Below, piece by piece: positions 7,253 through 14,745 of a DNA stretch of 15,365 bases; position 1 is the stretch's first letter; each line of letters begins with the position of its first letter. Source of the stretch: an uncultured Anaerolineaceae bacterium (GTDB lineage: Bacteria; Chloroflexota; Anaerolineae; Anaerolineales; Anaerolineaceae); NCBI GenBank assembly GCA_937894825.1, contig CALCQT010000453.1, positions 1 to 15,365 of the forward strand, read 5' to 3'. Position numbers and translations under genes: made by a program. The notes under the pieces were generated by a model that was given only the letters and a program-made list of their open reading frames with translations, was not told the origin of the DNA and did no database searches.

Positions 7253-7263
7253 TATACTATACT
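7253..7263 (+). promoter_or_regulatory. Promoter -10 of the membrane-protein gene (two overlapping TATACT)
   Basis: TATACT occurs at 7253-7258 and again at 7258-7263. The second ends 6 nt before the ATG at 7270, so the transcript would begin on or within a few bases of the start codon. TTGTAT at 7229-7234 is a weak -35 for the first copy, with an 18-nt spacer. Confidence 0.45.
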
Positions 7264-7269
7264 TAACCC

Positions 7270-8808
7270 ATGCGATCATTTCTTACGCGCTATGGGTTAA
7301 AAGCGGCAGCGGCCGGGGCTCTTTTGGCGCTCCTCACCTGGTACTACGTTCATTTTTACAGCTTCGCCTTCTCGGTGAACTCCGATAACGCCTACTTTCT
7401 GCTGGCCGGAGAGGACATGCTGTCGGGCAACCTGCTGCTGGCGAACTGGCGCGGCGGCTTCTTCACAGGACTCACCGGCGACATCCTGGCGACAGCCCTA
7501 CTGCGAACTTTCCTGAGCCGCAAAGCGGTGCTTTATCTGACCGGCCCGCTGACTTATGCGCTGATCGCAGGCTTATCCCTCCTGCTGATGACACCATCCA
7601 CAGGAAAAAGGAATCTCCCCATCCGCCTGGCCTGTCTGCTGCCGATCCTGTTTGTCCCGACAGCCCTGCGCCATCCGCTGCTGACGGTCGGGATGCACGG
7701 CATCGCTGTCGTCTACATCCTGCTGCTGTTTTTCCTGACTGAAAAAGCCCTCTCAAGCAACAGAGGGGGCGACCGCTGGCTGCGCCTGGGGCTGCTTTCC
7801 TTCATTGCAGCAGCAGGCGTCATTGCGGATACCTTTGTCCTTTATTACGGCGTTCTGCCGCTGTTGGCGGTTCTCATCCTGCGCCAATTCCGGCAGCGTA
7901 CCGGGAACGAAATAAAATTGATCTTCCTGTTGGGAATCGCCGCCGTCATCGGCAAAGCCGTCCCAGCCTGGCTGAACCAGGCCGGATTTCTGCAGACCGG
8001 CGCGGCTCAAACAACACTCACGCCGCTGAGCCACCTGCCCGCCTATCTGCTCAACACACTGCTGACCTGGCTGCGGATCTTCGGCTTTATTCTGTCTGAA
8101 TTGAACGGGCCGCTGCTGCGGGCCATCCCTCAGATCGCCGGGGCGGTTGCCGCACTGATGATACTGGCGGCGTTGCTGAGGACCTTGCTCCAATTTTTCC
8201 GCGCGGACCGGCTCACACAGGTTTTGCTGGCTGCCTGCGCGTTCTGCGCCGGCAGTTTCACATTCACAACCGTCACCCGGGAAGAGCAGGCGGTACGCTA
8301 CCTGAGCCCGGCCTTTTTCTTCGGCCTGATCCTGTTCGCCCGCCAACTGACGGAAAGGCCATTGAACCAGCCGAAAATTCAAGCCATGTTCTGCTTGCCG
8401 CTGCTGTTGTTTTCACTCGGGAACGTTCGAACAACCTATCTTTCCGGTCCGCAAAACAATCAGGCCTTCATTGAAATTGGCGAAGCGCTGCTGGAACGTG
8501 GCTTGCAAAACGGCTATGGAACGTATTGGGAAAGTCACGCAATCAATTATTATTCGGACAACCGTATCTCCGTCGCGCCGGTAGAAACCGCAAATGACGT
8601 CGCGATCCCTTCCGCACAGGCCACGAAAATGGATTGGTACAAAGCCGGCTTCAACGCGGAATTTTTGCTGGTCAGCCGCAACAAGACTTATGGGCTGACA
8701 GAGCCGGTGGTCCGGGCCGCATTCGGCCCGTATGACGAATATCTGTTATTTAACGAAACGGATATTTATATCTATCACAGAAATATTTCGCAGGAATTTG
8801 AAAAATGA
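7270..8808 (+). CDS. Multi-pass membrane protein, GT-C glycosyltransferase-like
   Basis: The 512-aa protein begins with a membrane helix (about 12-34). A loop containing NSDNAYFLLAGEDMLSGN follows (D39, then E48-D49). About ten further hydrophobic segments run to residue 395, then a soluble C-terminal part of about 110 residues. This plan, with an acidic motif in the first extracytoplasmic loop and a soluble tail, is that of GT-C enzymes, which move sugars from polyprenyl-phosphate donors on the outer face of the membrane. I do not recognise a specific family, and no donor or acceptor can be named. The gene is divergent from gmd across 62 bp, which fits a role in surface glycan assembly but does not prove it. 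No ribosome-binding site precedes the ATG. The alternative is a membrane protein of unknown function. Confidence 0.8.
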   Translation: MRSFLTRYGLKAAAAGALLALLTWYYVHFYSFAFSVNSDNAYFLLAGEDMLSGNLLLANWRGGFFTGLTGDILATALLRTFLSRKAVLYLTGPLTYALIAGLSLLLMTPSTGKRNLPIRLACLLPILFVPTALRHPLLTVGMHGIAVVYILLLFFLTEKALSSNRGGDRWLRLGLLSFIAAAGVIADTFVLYYGVLPLLAVLILRQFRQRTGNEIKLIFLLGIAAVIGKAVPAWLNQAGFLQTGAAQTTLTPLSHLPAYLLNTLLTWLRIFGFILSELNGPLLRAIPQIAGAVAALMILAALLRTLLQFFRADRLTQVLLAACAFCAGSFTFTTVTREEQAVRYLSPAFFFGLILFARQLTERPLNQPKIQAMFCLPLLLFSLGNVRTTYLSGPQNNQAFIEIGEALLERGLQNGYGTYWESHAINYYSDNRISVAPVETANDVAIPSAQATKMDWYKAGFNAEFLLVSRNKTYGLTEPVVRAAFGPYDEYLLFNETDIYIYHRNISQEFEK

Positions 8809-8987
8809 CCGATGGATTTCCAAAAGCGTTTCTTTTTTCAAGACACCATCCGCAAACGGAACCCACGCCATGCGAATCAGCAGCTGTACCTCCGTCCCGG
8901 GATGCCCTTCCGTGGCCGGCATTTAAATCTGATCTTAAGGATTCCTGAAAATTCGACCTGTTATTGGTCACATTGTAAAATAGGAAT
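8809..8987. other. Intergenic region with two short open frames, possibly a gene remnant
   Basis: On the plus strand a 59-codon frame (8812-8991, MDFQKRFFFQ...) starts 4 nt after the upstream stop and ends in an ATGA overlap with the next gene. It has no good ribosome-binding site and an odd Arg-rich composition. On the minus strand a 58-codon frame (8746-8922, MPATEGHPGTEVQLLIRMAW...) reads more like a protein, but it overlaps the end of the membrane-protein gene and lacks a ribosome-binding site. I do not call either as a gene. Confidence 0.3.
8953..8981 (+). promoter_or_regulatory. Promoter of the VanW/G5 gene
   Basis: TCGACC (8953-8958, 4 of 6), a 17-nt spacer, then TAAAAT (8976-8981, 5 of 6). 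The -10 ends 6 nt before ATG 8988 and 9 nt before ATG 8991, so any leader would be very short. Confidence 0.45.
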
Positions 8988-10844
8988 ATGATGCAAGAAA
9001 AAACGAACACAAACCAGGGAGGCCTGCTCCCAAAAATCTTTTTTGTATTGATCAGCGCGCTGATTTTGGGCGTCCTGTTCTTTTTTGGACTGATTACCTG
9101 GTATTCCAGCGGATATCAGGGAAAAATATATGAAGGCGTGAACGTGGCGGGGGTTTCAATCGGCGGACTGACCAAAGAAGAAGCCCTGCAAAAACTGCGG
9201 GCCCAGTTGAAATATCCAACCGAAGCGGCCTTCGCCTTTACATACGGATCGGATACCTGGCACGCCATTCCGGAAGAATTGGGGATGCAAATCCAGTTCG
9301 ATGCCACGGTTGAAAAAGCCTGGAACATTGGCCGGGACGGACATCCGGTAGACAACCTGCATACACAGCTGGCAGCGGCAATTTTTGAATATCGCCTGGA
9401 GCCGGTTTTGCTGTTTGACGAACGCGTCGCTTTCAATTTCATCTCGTCTCTGGCCGGATATATTGATGAACCGATGGAGCAGCCGGATATCACGCTGCAC
9501 GGTTCGGAAGTGATCATCAATCCGGGGAAAAACGGCAAAACGGTCGATAAAGTGACCACCATGACCCAGCTGCACATCCTGGGGATGAACCTGCAAACGG
9601 CCACGATCGAATTGCCGGTCACCGTCCTTGAACCGGACAGCGCCAGCCTGGAAACGCAGAAAGCGCTGTTCGAATCGCTGTTATCGCAGGATTTTCAGCT
9701 GTACGCGACAGTGGGGGGTGTGCAGACCGTTGTGGATGACGTTTCGTCCGACATGCTGGCAGGCTGGATCGATTTCAAGCCGATTGTGGAAGGGAACATC
9801 GTCTCCATTCACATGCAGCCGAAACGTAATCCGTTTTATAACCGGCTGGTCGAAATCGGCACGAACCTGTATCGAAAACCACAGAACGCCCGTTTCGTAT
9901 TTAATGACACCACCCACATCATGGAGCCCATTTCCGATGCGGTGGTCGGGCAAAAAATCGATATTGAAGCCTCGCTTGAGAACATCGCAACCGCGATCCA
10001 GAACGGCCAAAACCAGGCGGAAGTCGTTTTGACCATCACCGAGCCGGAGATCACCGCCAGCGCGGACGGCCGTGCCCTTGGCGTCACCGAACTGGTCGAA
10101 TCACAGTACACCTACTTCTATGGTTCTGATCAGGCTCGGGTCCAGAATATCACCGCCGGCGCAGCCAGCTTTCATGGCGTCCTGGTCGCTCCGGGCGAAA
10201 TCTTCTCCATGGCGGATTACATCGGAGACATCGATATCGACAACGGATACGCCGAAGCCGCCGTTATTTTCGGTAATGAAACCATTCAGGGCATCGGGGG
10301 TGGCATCTGTCAGGTTTCGACGACGCTCTTCCGCGCCGCTTTCTTTTACGGGCTGCCGATCGTCGAACGTCACCAGCACGCCTACCGTGTCTTCTATTAT
10401 GAACGCATAGCGAACGGAAACATTGATCCCACGCTTTCCGGGCTGGATGCCTCCGTCTACATCCCGCTGCTGGACTTCAAATTTAAAAATGACACGCCTT
10501 ATTGGATTTTGATGGAAACTTATGTCAATCCTGCGGCGTCTACCATACAGTGGAAGTTTTACAGCACGGACGTCAACCGTTATGTGGACTGGAAAACGAC
10601 CGGACCAACCAATGTCAGCGAGCCCGAATCGCCGCTTTACCGAGTCAATAACGCACTGGCGACCGGAACTGTCGAACAGGTGGATTACGAAGTAAAAGGA
10701 GCGGACGTGACGGTCAACCGGGTCGTGTATCAGGATGGCGCGGTGCATTTGCAGGACGTGTTTGAAACCAATTACCGTCCATGGCAGGCAATTTATGAAT
10801 ATGGCCCCGGGACGGCAGGGATGCCGCCGGAAAAGTCGAATTAG
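8988..10844 (+). CDS. Membrane-anchored VanW family protein with peptidoglycan-binding-like repeats and G5-like domain
   Basis: The 618-aa protein is an N-terminal signal anchor (helix at 15-38) with an extracytoplasmic body. Residues about 47-160 and 215-350 resemble the YoaR/PG_binding_4 domains usually found before VanW (YEGVNVAGVSIGGLTKEEA). The VanW domain covers about 370-500 and carries the signature GGGICQVSTTLF (437-448), with APGEIFSM just before it and HQHAYRVFYYE just after. Residues about 549-600 look like a G5 domain (G560, G571, VNRVVY, G584). The biochemical role of VanW is not settled; it occurs in glycopeptide-resistance loci and widely in monoderm bacteria, and a cell-wall role is inferred. 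The start may be ATG 8988 (leaderless) or ATG 8991, with AGGA 5 nt upstream. It is followed by the Trm112-like and LCP genes on the same strand. Confidence 0.9.
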   Translation: MMQEKTNTNQGGLLPKIFFVLISALILGVLFFFGLITWYSSGYQGKIYEGVNVAGVSIGGLTKEEALQKLRAQLKYPTEAAFAFTYGSDTWHAIPEELGMQIQFDATVEKAWNIGRDGHPVDNLHTQLAAAIFEYRLEPVLLFDERVAFNFISSLAGYIDEPMEQPDITLHGSEVIINPGKNGKTVDKVTTMTQLHILGMNLQTATIELPVTVLEPDSASLETQKALFESLLSQDFQLYATVGGVQTVVDDVSSDMLAGWIDFKPIVEGNIVSIHMQPKRNPFYNRLVEIGTNLYRKPQNARFVFNDTTHIMEPISDAVVGQKIDIEASLENIATAIQNGQNQAEVVLTITEPEITASADGRALGVTELVESQYTYFYGSDQARVQNITAGAASFHGVLVAPGEIFSMADYIGDIDIDNGYAEAAVIFGNETIQGIGGGICQVSTTLFRAAFFYGLPIVERHQHAYRVFYYERIANGNIDPTLSGLDASVYIPLLDFKFKNDTPYWILMETYVNPAASTIQWKFYSTDVNRYVDWKTTGPTNVSEPESPLYRVNNALATGTVEQVDYEVKGADVTVNRVVYQDGAVHLQDVFETNYRPWQAIYEYGPGTAGMPPEKSN

Positions 10845-10919
10845 CACAGGCATATCCGCAGGTTTGGAGCGATAACTACAGAAAATGTTGTTCCGAATCA
10901 AAATCAAAAACCTGTCGTA

Positions 10920-10928
10920 TGGTAAAAT
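10920..10928 (+). promoter_or_regulatory. Extended -10 promoter for the Trm112-like/LCP pair
   Basis: TGGTAAAAT is an extended -10 (TGn plus TAAAAT). No -35 is evident. A start near 10935 would give a leader of about 90 nt containing the hairpins at 10954-11015. Confidence 0.45.
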
Positions 10929-10953
10929 TCGAGCAGGAATTCCGGGCTCAATG

Positions 10954-11015
10954 CTGAAAAAAGTCTCTTTTTTTCAGGATCCGGATACCGGGATGCATCA
11001 GGATCGAAAATCCTG
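10954..11015 (+). promoter_or_regulatory. Structured 5' leader with alternative hairpins
   Basis: CTGAAAAAA (10954-10962) pairs with TTTTTTCAG (10969-10977). CAGGAT (10999-11004) pairs with ATCCTG (11010-11015) around a CGAAA loop. The octamer TCAGGATC occurs at both 10974-10981 and 10998-11005, so ATCCTG could pair with either copy; the upstream choice would disrupt the first hairpin. The second stem ends at the first base of the ribosome-binding site. A regulatory switch is speculative. Confidence 0.35.
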
Positions 11016-11021
11016 GGAGGA
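11015..11021 (+). promoter_or_regulatory. Ribosome-binding site of the Trm112-like gene
   Basis: GGGAGGA ends 3 nt before the ATG at 11025, with its GGAGG core at 11016-11020. It supports that start over earlier in-frame codons. Confidence 0.8.
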
Positions 11022-11024
11022 ACC

Positions 11025-11240
11025 ATGGTACAAGAAAAATTGTTGGAAATTCTGCGCTGTCCGGCTTGCGTCAAGCAAGGAAACGGCGCGTTGACGGTTT
11101 ATAAGGACGCGTGGCTGATTTGTGAAGATTGCCGGCGCAAATATCCGATCGTCGAGGATATTCCCGTCATGCTGATTGACGAAGGTTCGAAGTGGATTGA
11201 TACAGCTGCGGACGACCTGAAAATCCCACCAGAAATTTAA
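11025..11240 (+). CDS. Trm112-like (UPF0434 family) zinc-ribbon protein
   Basis: The 71-aa protein has two CxxC knuckles, C12-C15 (LRCPACVKQ) and C33-C36 (LICEDCRRK), followed by YPIVEDIPVML, the hallmark of Trm112-like proteins. In eukaryotes and archaea Trm112 is the small activating partner of several methyltransferases. The bacterial members are mostly uncharacterised and often sit near envelope genes. Here no methyltransferase gene is adjacent; the neighbours are a VanW protein upstream and an LCP protein 23 bp downstream, probably co-transcribed. The loop between the two CxxC pairs is of ordinary length. All four ligands are present, so zinc binding is expected. Its partner cannot be identified from this window. 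Confidence 0.9.
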   Translation: MVQEKLLEILRCPACVKQGNGALTVYKDAWLICEDCRRKYPIVEDIPVMLIDEGSKWIDTAADDLKIPPEI

Positions 11241-11263
11241 ATAGATGGAAGATAGATAATCTT

Positions 11264-12862
11264 ATGGAACAACAACGCTTTCCGCAAAACCCGCAAGGGC
11301 AGAATTTTCAGGGACAGAACCCACAGGGGCAAACACCGCCCCCCGGCCGGGGTATTCCACAGAATCAACCTCAGTATCCGCAGCAAATGAGCGGAAGACA
11401 GCAGGTTCCCCCCGCTGGACAGGGACCGCAGGGTCCCGGCGGCCCCAAAGGCACGGACGGGAAAAAACCGAACAAAAACAAAAAGTTTATTATCCTCGGG
11501 ATTTTCGCCGCGATCGGCTTGATTCTGGGCGGGATCGTTTTCTCGCAGGTCAATAAGTATGCCAAGGCAATGACGGTCATCGATCTGCCCGGTGTACCTG
11601 TGCTGGACAGTTCAGGCAAGGTCACAACGGTAATGCCGGATGAAACAGGCGACGAAAACTCCCTGGCAGGCATCGATCTGGCGGAACTCACCTCAGTCAA
11701 AGGCGACCCCTGGGACGGCAGTTCCCGCGTGACCTGTCTGGCGATGGGGTTGGACCTGCGCGACTGGGAAGCCGGCGAAGAATTCTCCCGCACCGACTCA
11801 ATGATGCTGCTGACCTATGACCCGATCACGGGCATGGCCGGGATGCTTTCGATCCCGCGCGATCTTTGGGTGGCGATTCCCAACCATGGATACGGCCGCA
11901 TTAATACGGCCTATTTCCTTGGGGAAGCGGAAAGGCTGCCTGGCGGCGGCCCGCAGCTGGCGATGGAAACCGTTGAGCTGTTGCTCGGTATCGATATTCA
12001 ATATTATGCGGTTATTAATTTTGACGGATTTGTCAATTTTATTGATTCGATTGACAAATTGGCCATCCACATTAAAGAACAGATCACCGTTGACCCGATC
12101 GGACCGGGGAACACGGTTACGCTGTACCCCGGCGTTCAGGACCTGGATGGCGCCACCGCGCTTGCTTATGCCCGGCACCGCTACTCTGAAGGCGGCGACT
12201 TTGAGCGCGCTCAGCGGCAGCAGGATGTGATTTACGCGTTGTACGAACAATTGATCTGGCAGCTTCCTTCCATGCTCATTAATAAAACGGATCAGCTTTT
12301 CGCCAGTGTGTCGGAAACGCTCAAAACCAACCTGACATTCTCTGACATTATGAAACTGGCCTGGACTGCCGTGGACCTGAAACCCTGGCAAATTGTGCGC
12401 AGTGTCATCGCGCCGCCCTATCAGGTGGATTATGGCCGGACCGCCGATGGGACACAGCAGATCCTGATCCCGATCCCGGATAAGATCCGTGAAGCCCGGG
12501 ACGTCATTTTCAGCACCAGTATCGCCGCGGGACCGGTCACCGTCAGCGAGGACAAGGCCGCATTGATTGCCGCCGAAAGTGCAAGGGTCACCATCCTGAA
12601 CGGTTCGTCCAATGGCGAGATTTTGGATCGCACGGTTACCTACCTGCAATCTTTCGGAATCACGGTCGTCAGCACAGGACAAGGGTCAAATTCCTACGTC
12701 AATTCGCTTGAAATTAACAACGGGAGACCTTTTACGGCTCAATTTTTGAAAGAAATTATGAGCATACCCGTCGAAGCCACCACCATCAACTACAGTCCGG
12801 GCAGCAGTTCGGACATCACCGTAACAATAACCGACGCCTGGGTAAACAGTAACCCGATGTAA
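11264..12862 (+). CDS. LytR-CpsA-Psr (LCP) family protein with LytR_C domain
   Basis: The 532-aa membrane protein is predicted to transfer polyprenyl-pyrophosphate-linked glycopolymers to the cell wall or another acceptor outside the cell. Residues 1-72 are a cytosolic Pro/Gln/Gly-rich tail with the pentapeptide N(P/F)QGQ three times in a row (9-23), ending in KKPNKNKK. The membrane helix is 74-95. The LCP domain spans about 155-370 and keeps the key basic/acidic residues: RTDS (176-179), SIPRD (196-200), ARHR (303-306), and R315 and R318 of the FERAQRQQ block. A LytR_C domain is at about 438-525 (RVTILNGSSNGEILDRTVTY). GGAAGA lies 11 nt before the ATG, a weak ribosome-binding site. The gene follows the Trm112-like gene by 23 bp and is followed by a strong terminator. 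Confidence 0.95.
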   Translation: MEQQRFPQNPQGQNFQGQNPQGQTPPPGRGIPQNQPQYPQQMSGRQQVPPAGQGPQGPGGPKGTDGKKPNKNKKFIILGIFAAIGLILGGIVFSQVNKYAKAMTVIDLPGVPVLDSSGKVTTVMPDETGDENSLAGIDLAELTSVKGDPWDGSSRVTCLAMGLDLRDWEAGEEFSRTDSMMLLTYDPITGMAGMLSIPRDLWVAIPNHGYGRINTAYFLGEAERLPGGGPQLAMETVELLLGIDIQYYAVINFDGFVNFIDSIDKLAIHIKEQITVDPIGPGNTVTLYPGVQDLDGATALAYARHRYSEGGDFERAQRQQDVIYALYEQLIWQLPSMLINKTDQLFASVSETLKTNLTFSDIMKLAWTAVDLKPWQIVRSVIAPPYQVDYGRTADGTQQILIPIPDKIREARDVIFSTSIAAGPVTVSEDKAALIAAESARVTILNGSSNGEILDRTVTYLQSFGITVVSTGQGSNSYVNSLEINNGRPFTAQFLKEIMSIPVEATTINYSPGSSSDITVTITDAWVNSNPM

Positions 12863-12926
12863 GACCGGAAAAACTGGCGGGCGATCCTTTGATCCCTGCC
12901 CATGCCCGAATTTTACACAGATAACG

Positions 12927-12962
12927 AAAAACTTCCGGCGCTATGAGAACCGGAAGTTTTTT
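12927..12962 (+). terminator. Rho-independent terminator after the LCP gene
   Basis: AAAAACTTCCGG (12927-12938) and CCGGAAGTTTTT (12950-12961) form a perfect 12-bp stem with an 11-nt loop, ending in a run of six T. It lies 65 bp after the LCP stop and closes that transcription unit. A perfect TATAAT at 12966-12971 follows directly but has no -35. Confidence 0.87.
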
Positions 12963-13159
12963 CATTATAATTAGCTGGGACTAATCAAATGAACTACCCT
13001 GGCCAATCAAATTTAAAAAAGCATTCCTCTGTGTCAGACTTATTATTGCCACTGTCACAGCGTTACGCTGCGATTCTACCGGGATACCCTGTAAGAAATT
13101 CGAATGCTGAACAAAAACAGCTTTTCGAAAAAAAATCTACTGAAACCAACAACAAAATT
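12963..13159 (+). other. Upstream region of gpmI with small hairpins
   Basis: This stretch holds the TATAAT at 12966-12971, TATTAT at 13041-13046, and several short palindromes: CAGCG-TTA-CGCTG (13058-13070), ATTCGAAT (13098-13105) and TTTTCGAAAA (13122-13131). No convincing -35/-10 pair was found. A 61-codon frame (12989-13174) runs through it into gpmI and does not resemble a protein I know. Confidence 0.3.
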
Positions 13160-13166
13160 GGATGGA
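13160..13166 (+). promoter_or_regulatory. Ribosome-binding site that decides the gpmI start
   Basis: GGATGGA spans 13160-13166 (g at 13160, g at 13166 region) and lies about 4-5 nt before ATG 13171. It overlaps the in-frame ATG at 13162, which therefore cannot be the start it serves. Confidence 0.55.
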
Positions 13167-13170
13167 TAAA

Positions 13171-14739
13171 ATGAAAAAACCTATCGTTTTCGTCGTTATG
13201 GATGGCGTCGGCATCAGCAAAAATGAAGTGGGCGATGCAGTCAAAAAAGCCAATACCCCTACCCTGCACTGGTTGACACAGAATTGCCCTCATATTCAGA
13301 TCAAAGCGCACGGCACCGCCGTCGGGCTGCCGAGTGATGATGATATGGGCAATAGTGAAGTGGGACACAACGCGCTGGGATGCGGTCAAATCTATTCTCA
13401 GGGAGCCAAGCTGGTCAATGAGAGTATTGAAAATGGAAGCCTCTTCCAATCCGCAACCTGGAAAAAGATGATCACAAACGTCGTTGAACATCATTCGACG
13501 CTGCATTTCATCGGTTTGCTTTCGGATGGCAACGTGCACTCCAACATCAGCCACCTGAAAGCCATGATCGGCGAGGCAAAAAAAGAAGGCGCCAGCCGGG
13601 TCCGGATTCATACCCTGCTGGATGGTCGTGACGTTCCGGCCACCTCGGCGCTGCAATACATTGATGATCTGGAATCTTATCTGGCTACGCTGAACGACGC
13701 GACCTTTGACGCCCGCATCGCTTCCGGCGGCGGACGCATGAAAGTCACCATGGACCGCTATCAGGCGGACTGGGATATGGTCAAATTGGGCTGGGAAACA
13801 CACATTTTGGGGCTGGGCCGCCAGTTCCCCAACGCAACCGAGGCAATTGAGACTTACCGGAAAGAGTTCGAAGTGATCGATCAGGATCTGCCGGCATTTG
13901 TCATCGGTGAAAATGGCAAACCGGTCGGTACGATCGAGGACAACGACAGTGTGATCTTTTTCAACTTCCGCGGCGACCGCGCCATTGAGATGAGTATAGC
14001 TTTTGATAATGCCGACTTCAACAAATTTGACCGGGTGCGTGTCCCCCATGTGTTGTATGCGGGGATGCTGCAATACGACGGCGACCTGCTGATTCCCACC
14101 AATTACCTGGTCAACCCGCCCCATATTCAGCACACGCTCTCTGAACTGTTGGTAAAACACGGCATCAAGCAATATGCGGTTTCGGAAACGCAGAAATTCG
14201 GTCATGTGACCTATTTCTGGAATGGCAACCGCAGCGGAAAGACCAGCGAAGCGTTGGAAGTTTTTGACGAGGTCCCTTCCGATAAAGTCCCCTTCGATCA
14301 GCGCCCCTGGATGAAATCTGCCGAAATTACCGATAAGGTGATCGAAGCGATTGAATCCGGTGAATATGGCTTCATCCGCTGCAATTTCCCGAACGGGGAC
14401 ATGGTCGGGCATACAGGCAACTTTGACGCCGTTGTGATCGCCGTGGAAGCGGTCGATCTCGGCTTGGCCCGGCTGGTCAAACTGCAGGAAAAGCATGATT
14501 TCACCCTGATTGTGACAGCCGACCATGGCAATGCGGACGACATGCTGGAAAAGAACAAATCCGGCCAGCTCCAGCCGAAGACAGCACACTCGCTGAATCC
14601 GGTGCCGTTTATCATTCTTGATAAGGACACCGATTATGAACTGAAAGACGGGAAGTTCGGCCTGGCCAACGTGGCCCCGACCATCGCCACCATCTTCGGT
14701 CTCGAACCGCCACAGGTTTGGGAAGAATCGATGATCTAA
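13171..14739 (+). CDS. gpmI: 2,3-bisphosphoglycerate-independent phosphoglycerate mutase
   Basis: The 522-aa cytosolic enzyme interconverts 3- and 2-phosphoglycerate in glycolysis and gluconeogenesis, using two Mn ions and a phosphoserine intermediate. Family motifs are D11 in VVMDGVG, the nucleophile S62 in DDDMGNSEVGH, LLDGRDVPATSA, NFRGDRA, ADHGN with D451 and H452, and H473 in KTAH. The active-site loop reads GLPSDDDMGNSEVGHNALG. That is closer to the plant/trypanosome-type enzymes (GLPTEDDMGNSEVGH) than to the B. subtilis/E. coli type (GLPEGQMGNSEVGH), and the run ASGGGRMKVTMDRY agrees. I chose M at 13171 because the sequence then begins MKKPIVFVVMDG, as usual, and GGATGGA is correctly spaced. 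The alternative ATG at 13162 adds three residues. The gene is single, ending at a convergent terminator. Confidence 0.97.
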   Translation: MKKPIVFVVMDGVGISKNEVGDAVKKANTPTLHWLTQNCPHIQIKAHGTAVGLPSDDDMGNSEVGHNALGCGQIYSQGAKLVNESIENGSLFQSATWKKMITNVVEHHSTLHFIGLLSDGNVHSNISHLKAMIGEAKKEGASRVRIHTLLDGRDVPATSALQYIDDLESYLATLNDATFDARIASGGGRMKVTMDRYQADWDMVKLGWETHILGLGRQFPNATEAIETYRKEFEVIDQDLPAFVIGENGKPVGTIEDNDSVIFFNFRGDRAIEMSIAFDNADFNKFDRVRVPHVLYAGMLQYDGDLLIPTNYLVNPPHIQHTLSELLVKHGIKQYAVSETQKFGHVTYFWNGNRSGKTSEALEVFDEVPSDKVPFDQRPWMKSAEITDKVIEAIESGEYGFIRCNFPNGDMVGHTGNFDAVVIAVEAVDLGLARLVKLQEKHDFTLIVTADHGNADDMLEKNKSGQLQPKTAHSLNPVPFIILDKDTDYELKDGKFGLANVAPTIATIFGLEPPQVWEESMI

Positions 14740-14745
14740 AAACGC

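Noticed and set aside
10101..12682. Long minus-strand frames opposite the VanW and LCP genes (10101-10907 and 11798-12682)
   Set aside because: Both mirror well-supported plus-strand coding sequence and have no recognisable domains. Such antisense frames are expected by chance in GC-moderate genes with this codon bias.
12989..13174. 61-codon frame upstream of gpmI
   Set aside because: No ribosome-binding site, low-complexity polar tail, and it runs into the gpmI start. It is more likely leader sequence.
13063..14589. 508-codon open frame on the minus strand opposite gpmI
   Set aside because: It lies almost wholly antisense to gpmI, which has every family motif in order. The antisense product is rich in His/Gln/Ile with no domain I recognise, and it shows no ribosome-binding site.
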